Source: Providencia sp. R33
GTDB lineage: Bacteria; Pseudomonadota; Gammaproteobacteria; Enterobacterales; Enterobacteriaceae
DNA: 64,000 bases
NCBI RefSeq assembly: GCF_019343475.1
Contig: NZ_CP072454.1
Location: 1 to 64,000 of the forward strand
Reading direction: 5' to 3'
Below the pieces are notes generated by a model. That model ran no database searches and was not told the origin of the DNA. It worked only from the letters and a program-made list of their open reading frames with translations. Position 1 is the first letter of the stretch. Each line of letters opens with the position of its first letter. Shown here piece after piece: positions 1 to 8,846 of this stretch. The position numbers and the translations under genes are program-made.

Positions 1-607
1 CAAAACTTGTAATTTCATTTTTAGCTTTTTCATTGGTAGCTTCTGAAACTGTAATACTATCAGCCCATGTATCTCTATAGATTTTTCTATCACATATTCT
101 TGATGATATCAGCTTCAGAGGAGGAAACTCATTCAGTACCTCTGCAGCTTGGTTTGCTTCATCTATAAAAATATTAGTCGGACACATGTTTAGTACAACA
201 TAACCTTTAACCTGTTCATTATAATCAAGCGCAGTTATAAACACCTTAGATATGTGGGCTACTGTATCTAAATCCATCTGAGATGGTCTTAGTGGACTAA
301 TAAAAATATCAGCGGCTAACAAACCTGATCGAAGTTCTTGACTGTCACGACCAGCACTATCAGCTATTACATAATCATAGTGTTTGTTTAGTTCTAAAAG
401 TGTGTTTTTAATATTACCTGATGCAGAAACAACAGGTATTCTTTTTAGTTCTTCATTTCTATTGTTATACCAGCTCATAACAGATTGCTGATCATCGGCA
501 TCAACTATGATCACTGATTTATTAAGTCGAGTTAATTCGCCAGCGACATTTACCGATAAAGTTGATTTACCAACTCCACCCTTTTGAGAACCAATTAGTA
601 TAATCAT
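1..607 (-). CDS. parA: Small ParA-family partition ATPase, 3' end outside window
   Basis: Plasmid segregation ATPase. It starts at an ATG at 607 and runs off the left edge, so about 202 codons are visible. The N-terminus shows a deviant Walker A (GSQKGGVGKST) within the first 20 residues, then IIVDADDQQS (Walker A' / Mg region) and DYVIADSAGRDSQ (Walker B-like). There is no N-terminal DNA-binding extension, which places it with small type Ib ParA/ParF proteins. The 8-bp repeat arrays lie directly upstream, as expected for the centromere of such a system; the centromere-binding partner would lie left of base 1. It is separate from the P1-type ParA at 53772-54989. Family assignment is firm; the partner is inferred. 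Confidence 0.88.
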   Translation of the reverse strand, partial: MIILIGSQKGGVGKSTLSVNVAGELTRLNKSVIIVDADDQQSVMSWYNNRNEELKRIPVVSASGNIKNTLLELNKHYDYVIADSAGRDSQELRSGLLAADIFISPLRPSQMDLDTVAHISKVFITALDYNEQVKGYVVLNMCPTNIFIDEANQAAEVLNEFPPLKLISSRICDRKIYRDTWADSITVSEATNEKAKNEITSF

Positions 608-654
608 AACTAACCCCATTATTATTTTTAAATCAATATATTAGAAACAGCATC

Positions 655-764
655 AAGCTACTAAGCTACTAAGCTACTAAGCTACTAAGCTACTAAGCTA
701 CTAAGCTACTAAGCTACTAAGCTACTAAGCTACTAAGCTACTAAGCTACTAAGCTACTAAGCTA
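655..764. repeat. Tandem 8-bp repeat block A (probable centromere/iterons)
   Basis: The 6-mer AAGCTA occurs 14 times at exact 8-bp spacing, giving 13 complete AAGCTACT units plus a final partial unit with no variants. It sits about 50 bp upstream of the small parA start. By analogy with type Ib partition loci, where short direct repeats upstream of parA serve as centromere and operator, it is probably the parS-like site. An array of replication iterons is the alternative, but no Rep gene is adjacent. Confidence 0.8.
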
Positions 765-792
765 AATATATACCGATTTAAATTATAGTCAA

Positions 793-872
793 TAGCTATT
801 AAGCTATTAAGCTATTAAGCCATTAAGCTATTAAGCTATTAAGCTATTAAGCTATTAAGCTATTAAGCTATT
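793..872. repeat. Tandem 8-bp repeat block B
   Basis: Ten units of AAGCTATT at exact 8-bp period; the first unit has T at position 1 and one internal unit has C at position 821. Block B differs from block A only in the penultimate base of the unit and is separated from it by 28 bp. The two homogeneous sub-arrays suggest independent expansion of two variant binding units, as expected of a protein-binding array under slippage. Confidence 0.78.
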
Positions 873-1151
873 TTATAGATAAGATTGATTTTTCCTAGTT
901 AGATTTAGGTATACCTTTAATGTACGTTTTTTGAGAATGTGAACATTATTTTCCTGTACAAGGGATCCGTTTTCCAAATGCTCTACCAATACTTATCATT
1001 CGATCCTCATTTGAAGCAAAAATGAATCAAATAAAGTGAAGATGTTGATATTTATTTAATTTCATTAAATAAAATAATTAAATGAAAACTTTTGTTTATT
1101 TCATACCCTTATAAATGATATGGTCATATCACCATAATTTGAGATAAGGTA
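873..1151 (+). promoter_or_regulatory. Probable promoter/operator of the radical SAM operon
   Basis: This non-coding stretch separates the repeats from the first gene of the operon. A plausible sigma-70 promoter is TTGTTT at 1092-1097 with TGATAT at 1116-1121 (18-bp spacer). A short inverted repeat, GATATG-GT-CATATC, at 1117-1130 overlaps the -10 and could be an operator. GATAAGG just before the start is the ribosome-binding site. Nothing else is recognised in 873-1090. Confidence 0.4.
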
Positions 1152-2354
1152 ATGTTCAATATGATAAATAAACCCATAGCTTATGACTTTCATGGAGATT
1201 CATCATTATGCAAACCATTTACTCAAATAAAACCTGAAGATATACATATTTATTTAGATGTTGACACTCACATAGGCAGTAAAACATGCGGGCAAGCTTG
1301 TAAACATTGTTGGTTTGTCAATTATGATCATATTAAACAATTAAAATTTTTGGATGATGAAGGTATCTTTATCTCTCAATATTTAAAGTCAGAAGGTTAT
1401 CAAGTTTACCCAAGATATACCGATAGCTTTGCTTATGACGGTGAATTAATGCGACATTATGGTGTCGCGAGAGCGCGCACTTACTTTGAAGGTGAAGAAT
1501 CCTCTTCGGGTTTAACAATGAACAGCGGTGAAGCTTGGACAAGTGGACGTCCATTATTAAATAAAAATTCTACCGCACTCTTGAATACCGCTAAAGATTA
1601 TGGCTACGGTACTATTACGTTAACTTTTCATGGATTAATTAATGAAGAGGGCCATATCGATAATATCCAGAATTACCCAATAAAAGGCGTGCTACCAGGT
1701 ACAGAATTAATGCGAGTTTTACAGGTAATTAAAAACTATAACCAAGAAAATAAAACGGAGTTTAGCGGATTTAGAATTGGTATTGGTATTACGATTGGTA
1801 GTCATAACCACTCAAAAGACATGATTGAACGATATTTGATGTTTTTTAATCGGTTAGGCATTGACACTCTACGTTTTAATAAATTTTTTGACCACGGCAA
1901 AAAACACCCTCATTTAGAAATAAATCATCATCAATCTGCTGATTTTTATCTAAATATAAAACACTTTCATGAGAGCTTACCTCTGAATTTTCAATTAGGA
2001 ATTAGTGAAGACTTTGGTTCTTTTGGTATTGAAGCTTTAGCACTTCCTACTTCAGTTGGAACTTGCCAAGCAGGCAAGCAACTCTTTGCTATTATTCCCG
2101 CACGAAATGTCAAAATAACACACCAAGACAATGAATACACTTATGAAGATATTGGGGATATTGTAGGTTGTGTGAATGTATTTGAACCATATGTTGGAAG
2201 TTTAACGCGTATAACTCATATTCAAAGTGGAAATAAAACATATAAAGTTAATTTTGATCACCAAGCGATTAACGAACTTGCTACTAAACGTCTTAATGGT
2301 ACATTCAAAAATGGCTGCTTTTCACGTGAGTTAATGAACCAACTTGGCAAGTAA
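1152..2354 (+). CDS. Radical SAM enzyme, possible SPASM/Twitch-type C-terminus
   Basis: Four hundred residues. The radical SAM cluster motif is C46-x3-C50-x2-C53 followed by Trp. Further cysteines in the C-terminal third (TCQAGKQLF, then VGCVNVFE, then NGCFSRE) fit an auxiliary-cluster or Twitch-like domain, which many peptide- or amino-acid-modifying radical SAM enzymes carry. It is the first gene of a tight four-gene operon with an ATP-grasp ligase, an MFS exporter and a PLP enzyme, so a role in making or tailoring a small amino-acid-derived product is inferred. I do not recognise a characterised homologue. ATG 1152 lies very close to GATAAGG; an in-frame ATG at 1161 is a possible alternative start. 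Confidence 0.8.
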   Translation: MFNMINKPIAYDFHGDSSLCKPFTQIKPEDIHIYLDVDTHIGSKTCGQACKHCWFVNYDHIKQLKFLDDEGIFISQYLKSEGYQVYPRYTDSFAYDGELMRHYGVARARTYFEGEESSSGLTMNSGEAWTSGRPLLNKNSTALLNTAKDYGYGTITLTFHGLINEEGHIDNIQNYPIKGVLPGTELMRVLQVIKNYNQENKTEFSGFRIGIGITIGSHNHSKDMIERYLMFFNRLGIDTLRFNKFFDHGKKHPHLEINHHQSADFYLNIKHFHESLPLNFQLGISEDFGSFGIEALALPTSVGTCQAGKQLFAIIPARNVKITHQDNEYTYEDIGDIVGCVNVFEPYVGSLTRITHIQSGNKTYKVNFDHQAINELATKRLNGTFKNGCFSRELMNQLGK

Positions 2355-2373
2355 GAAAGGAAGGATATATCGC

Positions 2374-3582
2374 ATGTCTAAACGTTTATTAGTCATTGAA
2401 AAAAACCCTTCGGGCTCTATTGGTCTAAAAAAAGCAAAGGAACTCGGTATTTATATACTCTTTATCGGTTCGAGAAAATATTACAACCGAATTTCAGATA
2501 ATGATTTAAATTTTATTGATGAGTTTTACGAAGCTGATACCAATGATGATGAAAACATTCTGTCAATAGCTAAACAACTCCATAGCAAGCAAAAAATTGA
2601 TGGAGTGATAACATTTATGGAGTTTTATGTCCCCTTAGCCGCTAAAGTCGCAGAGGCACTTAACCTTAAAGGAATTGGTTATGAGAATGCATTGAAAGCC
2701 AGAAATAAACATTTAATGCGAAATGCATTCAAGGCAAAAAATGTTCCTATTCCTCATTATTCTATTATTAATGATTTTCATAGTGCAAAACATCAAGCTC
2801 AATTGATGGGTTACCCGAACATTATAAAGCCGATCAATATGGCAGGGAGCCGGGGAGTTTTGCGTAATAACAATGAGGATGAACTTGAAAAGCATTTCAG
2901 GGAGATTGATGAAATAATTCCACCATTTGGTGTCAAAAAAGCTAACCTTTTTTTGATAGAGGAATATTTAGAAGGGCAAGAGTATAGTATTGAAACCATT
3001 TCATTTAATGGCGTGACGCATATTATCTCTGTTACAAAAAAATATGTTTCTGATAATGGCTATTTTGTAGAGTTAGGTCATACACTCCCTGCAATGTTGC
3101 CTTTAGCTGAAGAAAATCAAATCAAAGCTGTTGTCACTCAAGCATTACAAGCTCTCAATATCAATGACGGCGGCGGGCATACCGAAGTAAAAGTAACGGC
3201 TAATGGCGTTAAAGTGATTGAAGTGGGCGCTCGTTTAGGCGGCGATCATATTCCTGAACTTGTTGAAATGGCAACAGGCATTGACATGTGGAAAGCCGTT
3301 ATTCAAGTTGCTTTAGATATACAACCAGATGTAACGCCTAAAATACACAAGTTTGCGGCCATTTCCTATCTAACAAATCCACCAGGGATAGTAAAAAATA
3401 TCATTTACCCTCAATCAAATGCATTACAGGTTGATATTGGCTTTGGCTCTCAAATTGAGCCATTACAAAATAGCGGTCATAGATTAGGTTATGCAATCGC
3501 TTGTGAATCAACGCTGGAGCAAGCAGAACAAAAAAGTCGGTGTCTCTGTGAATCTGTTTGCATTGAACTGGAAACCGTGTAG
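2374..3582 (+). CDS. ATP-grasp ligase of the L-amino-acid ligase type
   Basis: ATP-grasp enzymes join a carboxylate to an amine or thiol through an acyl-phosphate. About 402 residues from ATG 2374, chosen because GGAAGG lies 7-9 bases upstream; an upstream in-frame start at 2344 would overlap the preceding gene. Visible features are an N-terminal pre-ATP-grasp domain, the ATP-binding segment IIKPINMAGSRGV, the lid region FLIEEYLEGQEYS, and the metal-binding stretch HTEVKVT...VIEVGARLGGDHIP. That last stretch is typical of dipeptide-forming L-amino-acid ligases and related carboxylate-amine ligases. In this operon it probably condenses an amino acid with the product of the radical SAM or PLP enzyme (inference). 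Confidence 0.8.
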   Translation: MSKRLLVIEKNPSGSIGLKKAKELGIYILFIGSRKYYNRISDNDLNFIDEFYEADTNDDENILSIAKQLHSKQKIDGVITFMEFYVPLAAKVAEALNLKGIGYENALKARNKHLMRNAFKAKNVPIPHYSIINDFHSAKHQAQLMGYPNIIKPINMAGSRGVLRNNNEDELEKHFREIDEIIPPFGVKKANLFLIEEYLEGQEYSIETISFNGVTHIISVTKKYVSDNGYFVELGHTLPAMLPLAEENQIKAVVTQALQALNINDGGGHTEVKVTANGVKVIEVGARLGGDHIPELVEMATGIDMWKAVIQVALDIQPDVTPKIHKFAAISYLTNPPGIVKNIIYPQSNALQVDIGFGSQIEPLQNSGHRLGYAIACESTLEQAEQKSRCLCESVCIELETV

Positions 3583-3599
3583 GTTTTTGGGATGAAAAA

Positions 3600-4817
3600 A
3601 TGACGGCTAATACTCGGTTTTCGTTTCTAAAACATTTACCGCTGCCTATCGTCATCATGTTATTAGGAACCCTATTAACTCGAGCGGCTTATTTTATGGT
3701 ATGGCCGTTTTTAGCTATCATTCTCTATCAGCAATTTAATATGTCCGCTACGGGTATCGGTGGTTTATTAGCCATTGCCAGTATTTTAGGCTCTATAACT
3801 GGGGTTTACAGTGGCTACTTATCGGATATTTTTTGCCGTAGAACAGTGATGTTAGTAGGGGTTATTATAAGTGTATTCAGTTTTGTAATGATGGCTTTTT
3901 CAAGCTCACCATTGCTTTATTTAATCGCTATTTCAGGAATTAGCATTGGTAGAGCATTATTAGAAGCATGCAGTAAAGCGCTAATAGGTGATTACATTGA
4001 ATCCCCAAAAGGCAGAGAGTCTATCCAATATTTTCGCTATTATCTGGTTAATATTGGGGCAGCTATCGGCCCTTATGTAGGCCTGATGGGCGGATTATCC
4101 GCACAAAAAGAAACTTTTCTCCTCACTGCGATCGTCTATTTTGTCTATGGTATTGCATTACGACGTTACTTATTACCGGCCACTGAATTAAAGAAATCAC
4201 AATCCATCGATTATCCAATCAGCTTTTCAAATACATTAAAGACAATCATTGTTCATCGTGCTTTCATGCTCTTACTCTTATGTAATATTCTAGTCATGTT
4301 TGTCTACGCGAACTTTGATTCTACACTCGTTCAATATTTATCACGCACAGATCTCCCCAATGTAGTCAGTTTAATAGCCTTATTGGTTATTGTTAATTCA
4401 TTAACTATTATCTTAACACAACTGCCATTACTGCATTTATTACGGCGTCTAACGCCAAGGTCTAAGATACTTTTGGGCATTTTTTTTATTGCACTTGCGC
4501 AGCTTATTTTTGCTTTTTCGCCATTAGATACCGCGTATTATCTTTGTTTTGCGACAATAATTTTGAGCTTTGGCGAGATTGTCGCTATTCCGACATTTAA
4601 TGTCGAGGTCGATAGACTTACACCTCATCATTTACGGGGCGCATTTTTTGGTGCGTCTAACCTTGCCAGTATAGGTACGGCATTAGCCCCACTTTATGGT
4701 GGTTTAATGTTAGATTTATTTTCAGGGAAAACGCTTTTTCTATGGTTATTTTTTATTAGCGTGATGACTCTGCTCATCTACTACCTTTTTTTAGTTAAAC
4801 CCCTTAATCAAGGATAA
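3600..4817 (+). CDS. MFS transporter, probable product exporter
   Basis: Four hundred and five residues with about twelve hydrophobic segments, beginning PIVIMLLGTLLTRAAYFMVWPFLAIIL. The MFS loop 2-3 motif is recognisable as GYLSDIFCRRTVML (G-x3-D-x2-GRR-like). It is located in the inner membrane and probably exports a compound by proton antiport. It starts 17 bases after the ATP-grasp gene and ends 4 bases before the PLP enzyme gene, so it is in the same transcript. The obvious role is export of, or self-protection from, the operon's product, but the substrate cannot be read from the sequence. Confidence 0.82.
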   Translation: MTANTRFSFLKHLPLPIVIMLLGTLLTRAAYFMVWPFLAIILYQQFNMSATGIGGLLAIASILGSITGVYSGYLSDIFCRRTVMLVGVIISVFSFVMMAFSSSPLLYLIAISGISIGRALLEACSKALIGDYIESPKGRESIQYFRYYLVNIGAAIGPYVGLMGGLSAQKETFLLTAIVYFVYGIALRRYLLPATELKKSQSIDYPISFSNTLKTIIVHRAFMLLLLCNILVMFVYANFDSTLVQYLSRTDLPNVVSLIALLVIVNSLTIILTQLPLLHLLRRLTPRSKILLGIFFIALAQLIFAFSPLDTAYYLCFATIILSFGEIVAIPTFNVEVDRLTPHHLRGAFFGASNLASIGTALAPLYGGLMLDLFSGKTLFLWLFFISVMTLLIYYLFLVKPLNQG

Positions 4818-4821
4818 ATAG

Positions 4822-6042
4822 ATGACTTTTGATTTTGATACGTTAATTGACCGAACACTTTTTTCTTCAACTAAATGGACCTACCCTAACGACCCTTTAT
4901 ACACTAGGCATCAACCCACACCATTATGGGTTGCTGATATGGACTTTCAAAGCCCGCCTTCCGTCAGAAAGGCACTTTTAGATGTGATCAATTATGGGGT
5001 TTTAGGGTATACAAACTGCCCTGAATCAACATTTGAAGCGATTGTCGATTGGCAAAAAATACGACACCTCTGGGACATTCAAACTGATTGGATAATTCAA
5101 AGTCCAGGTGTTGTCACCGCTATTGATATCATGATCAATGCATTAACGGAACCTAATGATGCGATTATCATTATGCCGCCAGTCTATGGCGCATTTGCAC
5201 GTTCAATAACCGCTAATCAACGTACTGTTATTCCCGTGCCGTTAAACCAAAAGAATAATCTTTACTCATTGGATTTTAATCAACTTGAAAGCCAAATAAC
5301 GGCTAAAACTAAGTTATTGATACTTTGTCACCCTCATAACCCTGTTGGGAAAATTTGGACCGTCGATGAGCTTAAACACCTAGGAGATATCTGCTTAAAA
5401 TACAATATTTTAATTATTTCTGATGAAATACACCAAGATCTGATTTTCAATCATCGCTCTCAATATCGTCCCTTTGCAAGTATTCACCCTGATTATGCTG
5501 AATATTCTATGATATGTACCTCCCCCAGTAAAACGTTTAACCTTGCAGGCTTACAAACTTCAAATATTATTATTAAAAATAATCAACTACGAAATCGTAT
5601 TAAAAAAGAATTCATGCGATATGACCTATCCCGTCCGAATATGCTTGGTTTAGCCGCTTGTGAGGCCGCTTATCGTACAGGACAAAATTGGCTGGATTCG
5701 CTTTTAATATATTTACGAAACAATCATTATCTTTTACATACAATGCTTAACAATGTTGAAGGCATTCAGCTTACTCATTCAGATGCACTATTTTTATCAT
5801 GGATTGATTTTCGGCAAACAAAAATTGATATATTAAATTTAAATAGCCATCTCATCCAAAAAGGAAACGTCTGGCTAGATATGGGAGATAAATTTGGAAA
5901 TGAAGGCCAAGGCTTCGCAAGGCTCAATTTTGCATGCTCTAAAACGCTGTTGCTGTCATCAATCAAAAATATTTTGAGTAGTATCCAAACTGAATCTATT
6001 TCAAATAATGGAACTTCAAAAAATGATTATCCCTTTATCTGA
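4822..6042 (+). CDS. PLP-dependent MalY/PatB-type aminotransferase or C-S lyase
   Basis: Fold-type I PLP enzyme of 406 residues. It shows the class I/II aminotransferase landmarks PLWVADMDF near the N-terminus (typical of the MalY/PatB cystathionine beta-lyase group), CHPHNPVGK (substrate/PLP Asn), ISDEIHQDLIF (PLP-ring Asp) and SPSKTFNLAGLQ, whose Lys is the expected Schiff-base residue. MalY/PatB members cleave C-S bonds of cysteine conjugates; related proteins are true aminotransferases, and sequence alone does not decide. It is the last gene of the operon, where a sulfur-releasing or transaminating step in product assembly is plausible. Confidence 0.83.
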   Translation: MTFDFDTLIDRTLFSSTKWTYPNDPLYTRHQPTPLWVADMDFQSPPSVRKALLDVINYGVLGYTNCPESTFEAIVDWQKIRHLWDIQTDWIIQSPGVVTAIDIMINALTEPNDAIIIMPPVYGAFARSITANQRTVIPVPLNQKNNLYSLDFNQLESQITAKTKLLILCHPHNPVGKIWTVDELKHLGDICLKYNILIISDEIHQDLIFNHRSQYRPFASIHPDYAEYSMICTSPSKTFNLAGLQTSNIIIKNNQLRNRIKKEFMRYDLSRPNMLGLAACEAAYRTGQNWLDSLLIYLRNNHYLLHTMLNNVEGIQLTHSDALFLSWIDFRQTKIDILNLNSHLIQKGNVWLDMGDKFGNEGQGFARLNFACSKTLLLSSIKNILSSIQTESISNNGTSKNDYPFI

Positions 6043-6479
6043 TTCTATGGTGAATAAGTTAAAGGGATAACCTAAATGTGATGTACAAAGAAGGGTCGAT
6101 GCTGAGTCGAAATCAATCTGTTACGTACCTCGATTGATTAAAAATACACTAGATGTACAAAAATTACCGTTCTCCAAATTGACACCTCACATCATAGTAA
6201 GTCAAAAACTCAAGACCATACATATCATTTTATTATAACTATATGATAAGTATATGTAGTTAACGATTTTTATATCATTTGAATTATATTTGTTATTTAA
6301 ACGATACATTATCATTTAAATAACAAGGAAGACTCTTGAATAAAGTGTTAAATGAGTTTTGACACTATTGGGTGTTATTTTAGGGGAAGTGGACAAGAAC
6401 ATAGTCAATTCTGATAATCTGCTTTGGGCGAAATGCAGGCATTGCTAACAGCTTTCTGAGTGAATCAACAGGGATCAGT
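6043..6479. other. Gene-free interval with a large palindrome
   Basis: No coding sequence is supported. An 11-bp inverted repeat (TTATCCCTTTA at 6027-6037 with its complement at 6060-6070) straddles the end of the PLP gene; it lacks a T-run, so it is at best a weak terminator. At 6290-6326 there is a near-perfect palindrome: arms TTGTTATTTAAA and TTTAAATAACAA, then one mismatch, then a further GAT/ATC pairing around a 5-base loop. It could be an operator or cruciform-forming site. Confidence 0.5.
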
Positions 6480-7589
6480 TCACTGAAGGTACTGCATGAC
6501 CATTTTCTGCACTTCCTGTTCATCTGAGAATATGTCCAAAGGGAGGGTTACCGTGATGGAGGCTATCTCACCATCAGAGGTATGAGATTTAATATTCATC
6601 ATTAACGCAGCGATCTGGGCTAACCCCTTATCTTTAGTGATAAAACACGGGATGTAAGCAGACTTATTTTTTTTATGAAAGGAAATGTAATTCATTAGAA
6701 CTTCCAGTGCCATAAGGTCACAGGCCACATTATAACCATCCTTCGCACTGAAAGTTTGTGATTCTTTAATTACCTGTGTTGCCGCAGTTTTTTTTCCTAA
6801 CATCGTGATACGTAAGAACGCGAGTAACACCGCAATATCGGTGTTCTTCAAACCATTATCCTTTGCCTTAGAGAATATAAAGGGTACATATTCATTCCTC
6901 TTGTTTGGTGTGAACTCACGATTTAAACCAGCAGCAACATCCATGAAAAAATTAGTCCTGTTAATTAATCCTGGCTTAAGCATTTCGAAAAGGTCAAAAA
7001 AGTAGTTATCTGCATTAGGGTATATCGCTCTTTTCAGTTCAGGGAGAGAATATCGGAGAATGTCTTTAGCTATGCTGATTTGCTCATCCATAGTTCCCCT
7101 GTCGGGAATTTTGCCCTGATTTGATTCTATAGAAAAAAGAGAGATATCAATCTCTATTCCAGCAGGCTGTAAAAAAACAGCATCAAAATCATTAGGAGGA
7201 ACATCCTTCTTTAAAATCCCTAGGCTATAACGGTATTGGATTGTTGATATTACATTTCTGTCAGCAAGCAGGAGCGCCTTTCTGTTGATAAGTGATAACG
7301 GTATCCATCCCCCATCCACTATCAGAAACGTGTCCTGCTCGCTTAGATACGTAATTTTCAGCTTTAATCTGAAAGGCTCTTGCACACCAATTGCACGAAC
7401 ATTGTACAATCTGATATCAGCAGTCCCCGTCTCCATAATTTCACGTAGAGAATGATAGTCGTTTGGCATGACAGAAAAATCATGAATCACTATTTCTTTA
7501 TCATCGACCATTGTGATGATTAGGTTGCCGAGATCATCCCTAGCTGTAAATTTTGCTGCTATATTCAAAATGCGTCCTTCATTATTCAT
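6480..7589 (-). CDS. Unknown protein with possible PIN-like nuclease residues
   Basis: Three hundred and sixty-nine residues; I do not recognise the family. The N-terminal 100 residues look beta-rich. LLLADRNVIS (D110), ACDLMALEVL (D291, E295) and FITKDKGLAQIA (D320) recall the order and spacing of acidic residues in PIN-domain nucleases, whose first strand ends in Asp and whose third motif is (S/T)-x-D; here a helical insertion of about 180 residues would split the domain. This is a weak structural guess. The gene stands alone on the minus strand between the biosynthetic operon and an IS6 element. A 7-bp inverted repeat (TTAGTCT/AGACTAA, 7658-7680) about 70 bases upstream may be its operator. 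Confidence 0.6.
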   Translation of the reverse strand: MNNEGRILNIAAKFTARDDLGNLIITMVDDKEIVIHDFSVMPNDYHSLREIMETGTADIRLYNVRAIGVQEPFRLKLKITYLSEQDTFLIVDGGWIPLSLINRKALLLADRNVISTIQYRYSLGILKKDVPPNDFDAVFLQPAGIEIDISLFSIESNQGKIPDRGTMDEQISIAKDILRYSLPELKRAIYPNADNYFFDLFEMLKPGLINRTNFFMDVAAGLNREFTPNKRNEYVPFIFSKAKDNGLKNTDIAVLLAFLRITMLGKKTAATQVIKESQTFSAKDGYNVACDLMALEVLMNYISFHKKNKSAYIPCFITKDKGLAQIAALMMNIKSHTSDGEIASITVTLPLDIFSDEQEVQKMVMQYLQ

Positions 7590-7984
7590 CGCGTAACCTC
7601 TATTTTTTTGTATTGATTTATCAACCTATTAGTATACAAATATATGAGAAATATAAGTTAGTCTACTTTTATCAGACTAAAGCCAATCTGATGCTTATGA
7701 AATAAATCGATTGACTATCATCCGCTCGATTATCGAGTCCTGAGACGGATTACATCAACTGGTCAGCCTCCAGTTGTGACTCAATGTGGTGCAGGTCACT
7801 TCCGCTTCTGGCACAAACCTGACTACTAGTTATTTTATGGGATTTCCCTTATTAGGTTTTATCCAATACATCTTAAGGCACAATAATTCATGGTTCAATT
7901 TAAGTATACCTTTTCAATACCACCTAGTTCTGGTACTGTTTAACCTGTTAATTACCACTTAAATAGAACTGGTTCTCTATAATG
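7590..7984. other. Gene-free interval upstream of the unknown gene and IS6
   Basis: No open frame with supporting features. It contains the inverted repeat TTAGTCT-N9-AGACTAA at 7658-7680 in the likely promoter region of the minus-strand gene. The right edge is cut by the IS6-family element at 7985, so the original context is lost. Confidence 0.45.
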
Positions 7985-8846
7985 GGGCTTGTTGCAAATA
8001 ATAAATTAGCGCGTTTTTTGCTCAGAGTTCATTGGATGTTTCAGGCTAAAACTGTCTCCACATTGAATAATCGATTCATAAAGGCAGATCGCTCCCGCAC
8101 CCGTAATTTAGCTTCGCCACGACGTAACCAGTCATCGAATTGACCTTTATTTAGTTTTCGCAACGTTTCAAATCCTTGGATCGTTGACCAAGCCCGCTTC
8201 GCCGATTTGAAACCGCCCGTGGCAACAATCAATTTTTTAATCGGGGCGTGATCCGATTCAATGCGGTTGTTGAGGGTTTTAATTTGCCGTTGTTTTACGT
8301 CAGCCCGGAGTTTCCCTTCTTTAATTAAGCGAGCTATGGCGTAACCGTAAGCTGCATGCTTATCGGTATTTAAGGTTTTTGGTTGTCGCTCGGAGCGATA
8401 AGGTTTTAATACGCGCTTGAGAAATGAATAGGCAGCATAACGGTTACGTTTGGGTGAAAAGTAAACATCCAGCGTATCTCCGTATTTATCTATTGCACGG
8501 TAAAGATAAAACCATTTTCCGTTCACTTTGACGTAAGTTTCATCGAGCTGCCAAGATGAAATGGCCCGAATGAATTGATATTTTTTGAGTTTTTTACGGA
8601 GAATGGGTGCATATTCAATAAACCAGCGATAAATCGTTGAACGGTGAACCGAAATCCCCCGTTCAGCCAGCATATCACTGACGTTGGCATAGCTTAACGG
8701 TGTGGAGCCATACCAACGTAAGCACCAAAGGATGATCGTGGGAGCAAAATGTTTCCATTTAAACTCGTTTGATGGCATGAGTTTATCCTAAAGCGATGAT
8801 TAATACCGTGAGTGTTTCTCATTTAGGTAATTTTTGCAACAAGCCC
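7985..8846 (-). mobile_element. IS6-family insertion sequence, copy 1 (862 bp)
   Basis: The element is bounded by inverted termini GGGCTTGTTGCAAA and, in complement, TTTGCAACAAGCCC-like sequence at 8833-8846. The same 862 bp recur at 39092-39953 in the same orientation, with one difference noticed (T at 8386, C at 39493). The flanking 8-mers (CTATAATG left, CTAATTAT right) do not match, so there is no target duplication here, as expected if the element took part in cointegrate formation or recombination. It cuts the 5' end of a fimbrial chaperone gene on its right. Confidence 0.92.
8041..8778 (-). CDS. IS6-family DDE transposase
   Basis: DDE transposase of 245 residues for replicative, cointegrate-type movement of the 862-bp element. 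Features are an N-terminal helix-turn-helix (MLAERGISVHRSTIYRW), then the first catalytic Asp in WQLDETYVKVNGKW, the second in NTDKHAAYG, and the Glu in NRIESDHAPIK with downstream Lys/Arg residues. The length is normal for the family (about 230-250). The predicted protein is the same as that at 39148-39885, and I see no damage, so the element may be active. Confidence 0.93.
   Translation of the reverse strand: MPSNEFKWKHFAPTIILWCLRWYGSTPLSYANVSDMLAERGISVHRSTIYRWFIEYAPILRKKLKKYQFIRAISSWQLDETYVKVNGKWFYLYRAIDKYGDTLDVYFSPKRNRYAAYSFLKRVLKPYRSERQPKTLNTDKHAAYGYAIARLIKEGKLRADVKQRQIKTLNNRIESDHAPIKKLIVATGGFKSAKRAWSTIQGFETLRKLNKGQFDDWLRRGEAKLRVRERSAFMNRLFNVETVLA

Noticed and set aside
655..872. Possible CRISPR array from the regular repeats
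   Set aside because: The repeat period is 8 bp with no unique spacers, and no cas genes are present; these are tandem protein-binding-type repeats.
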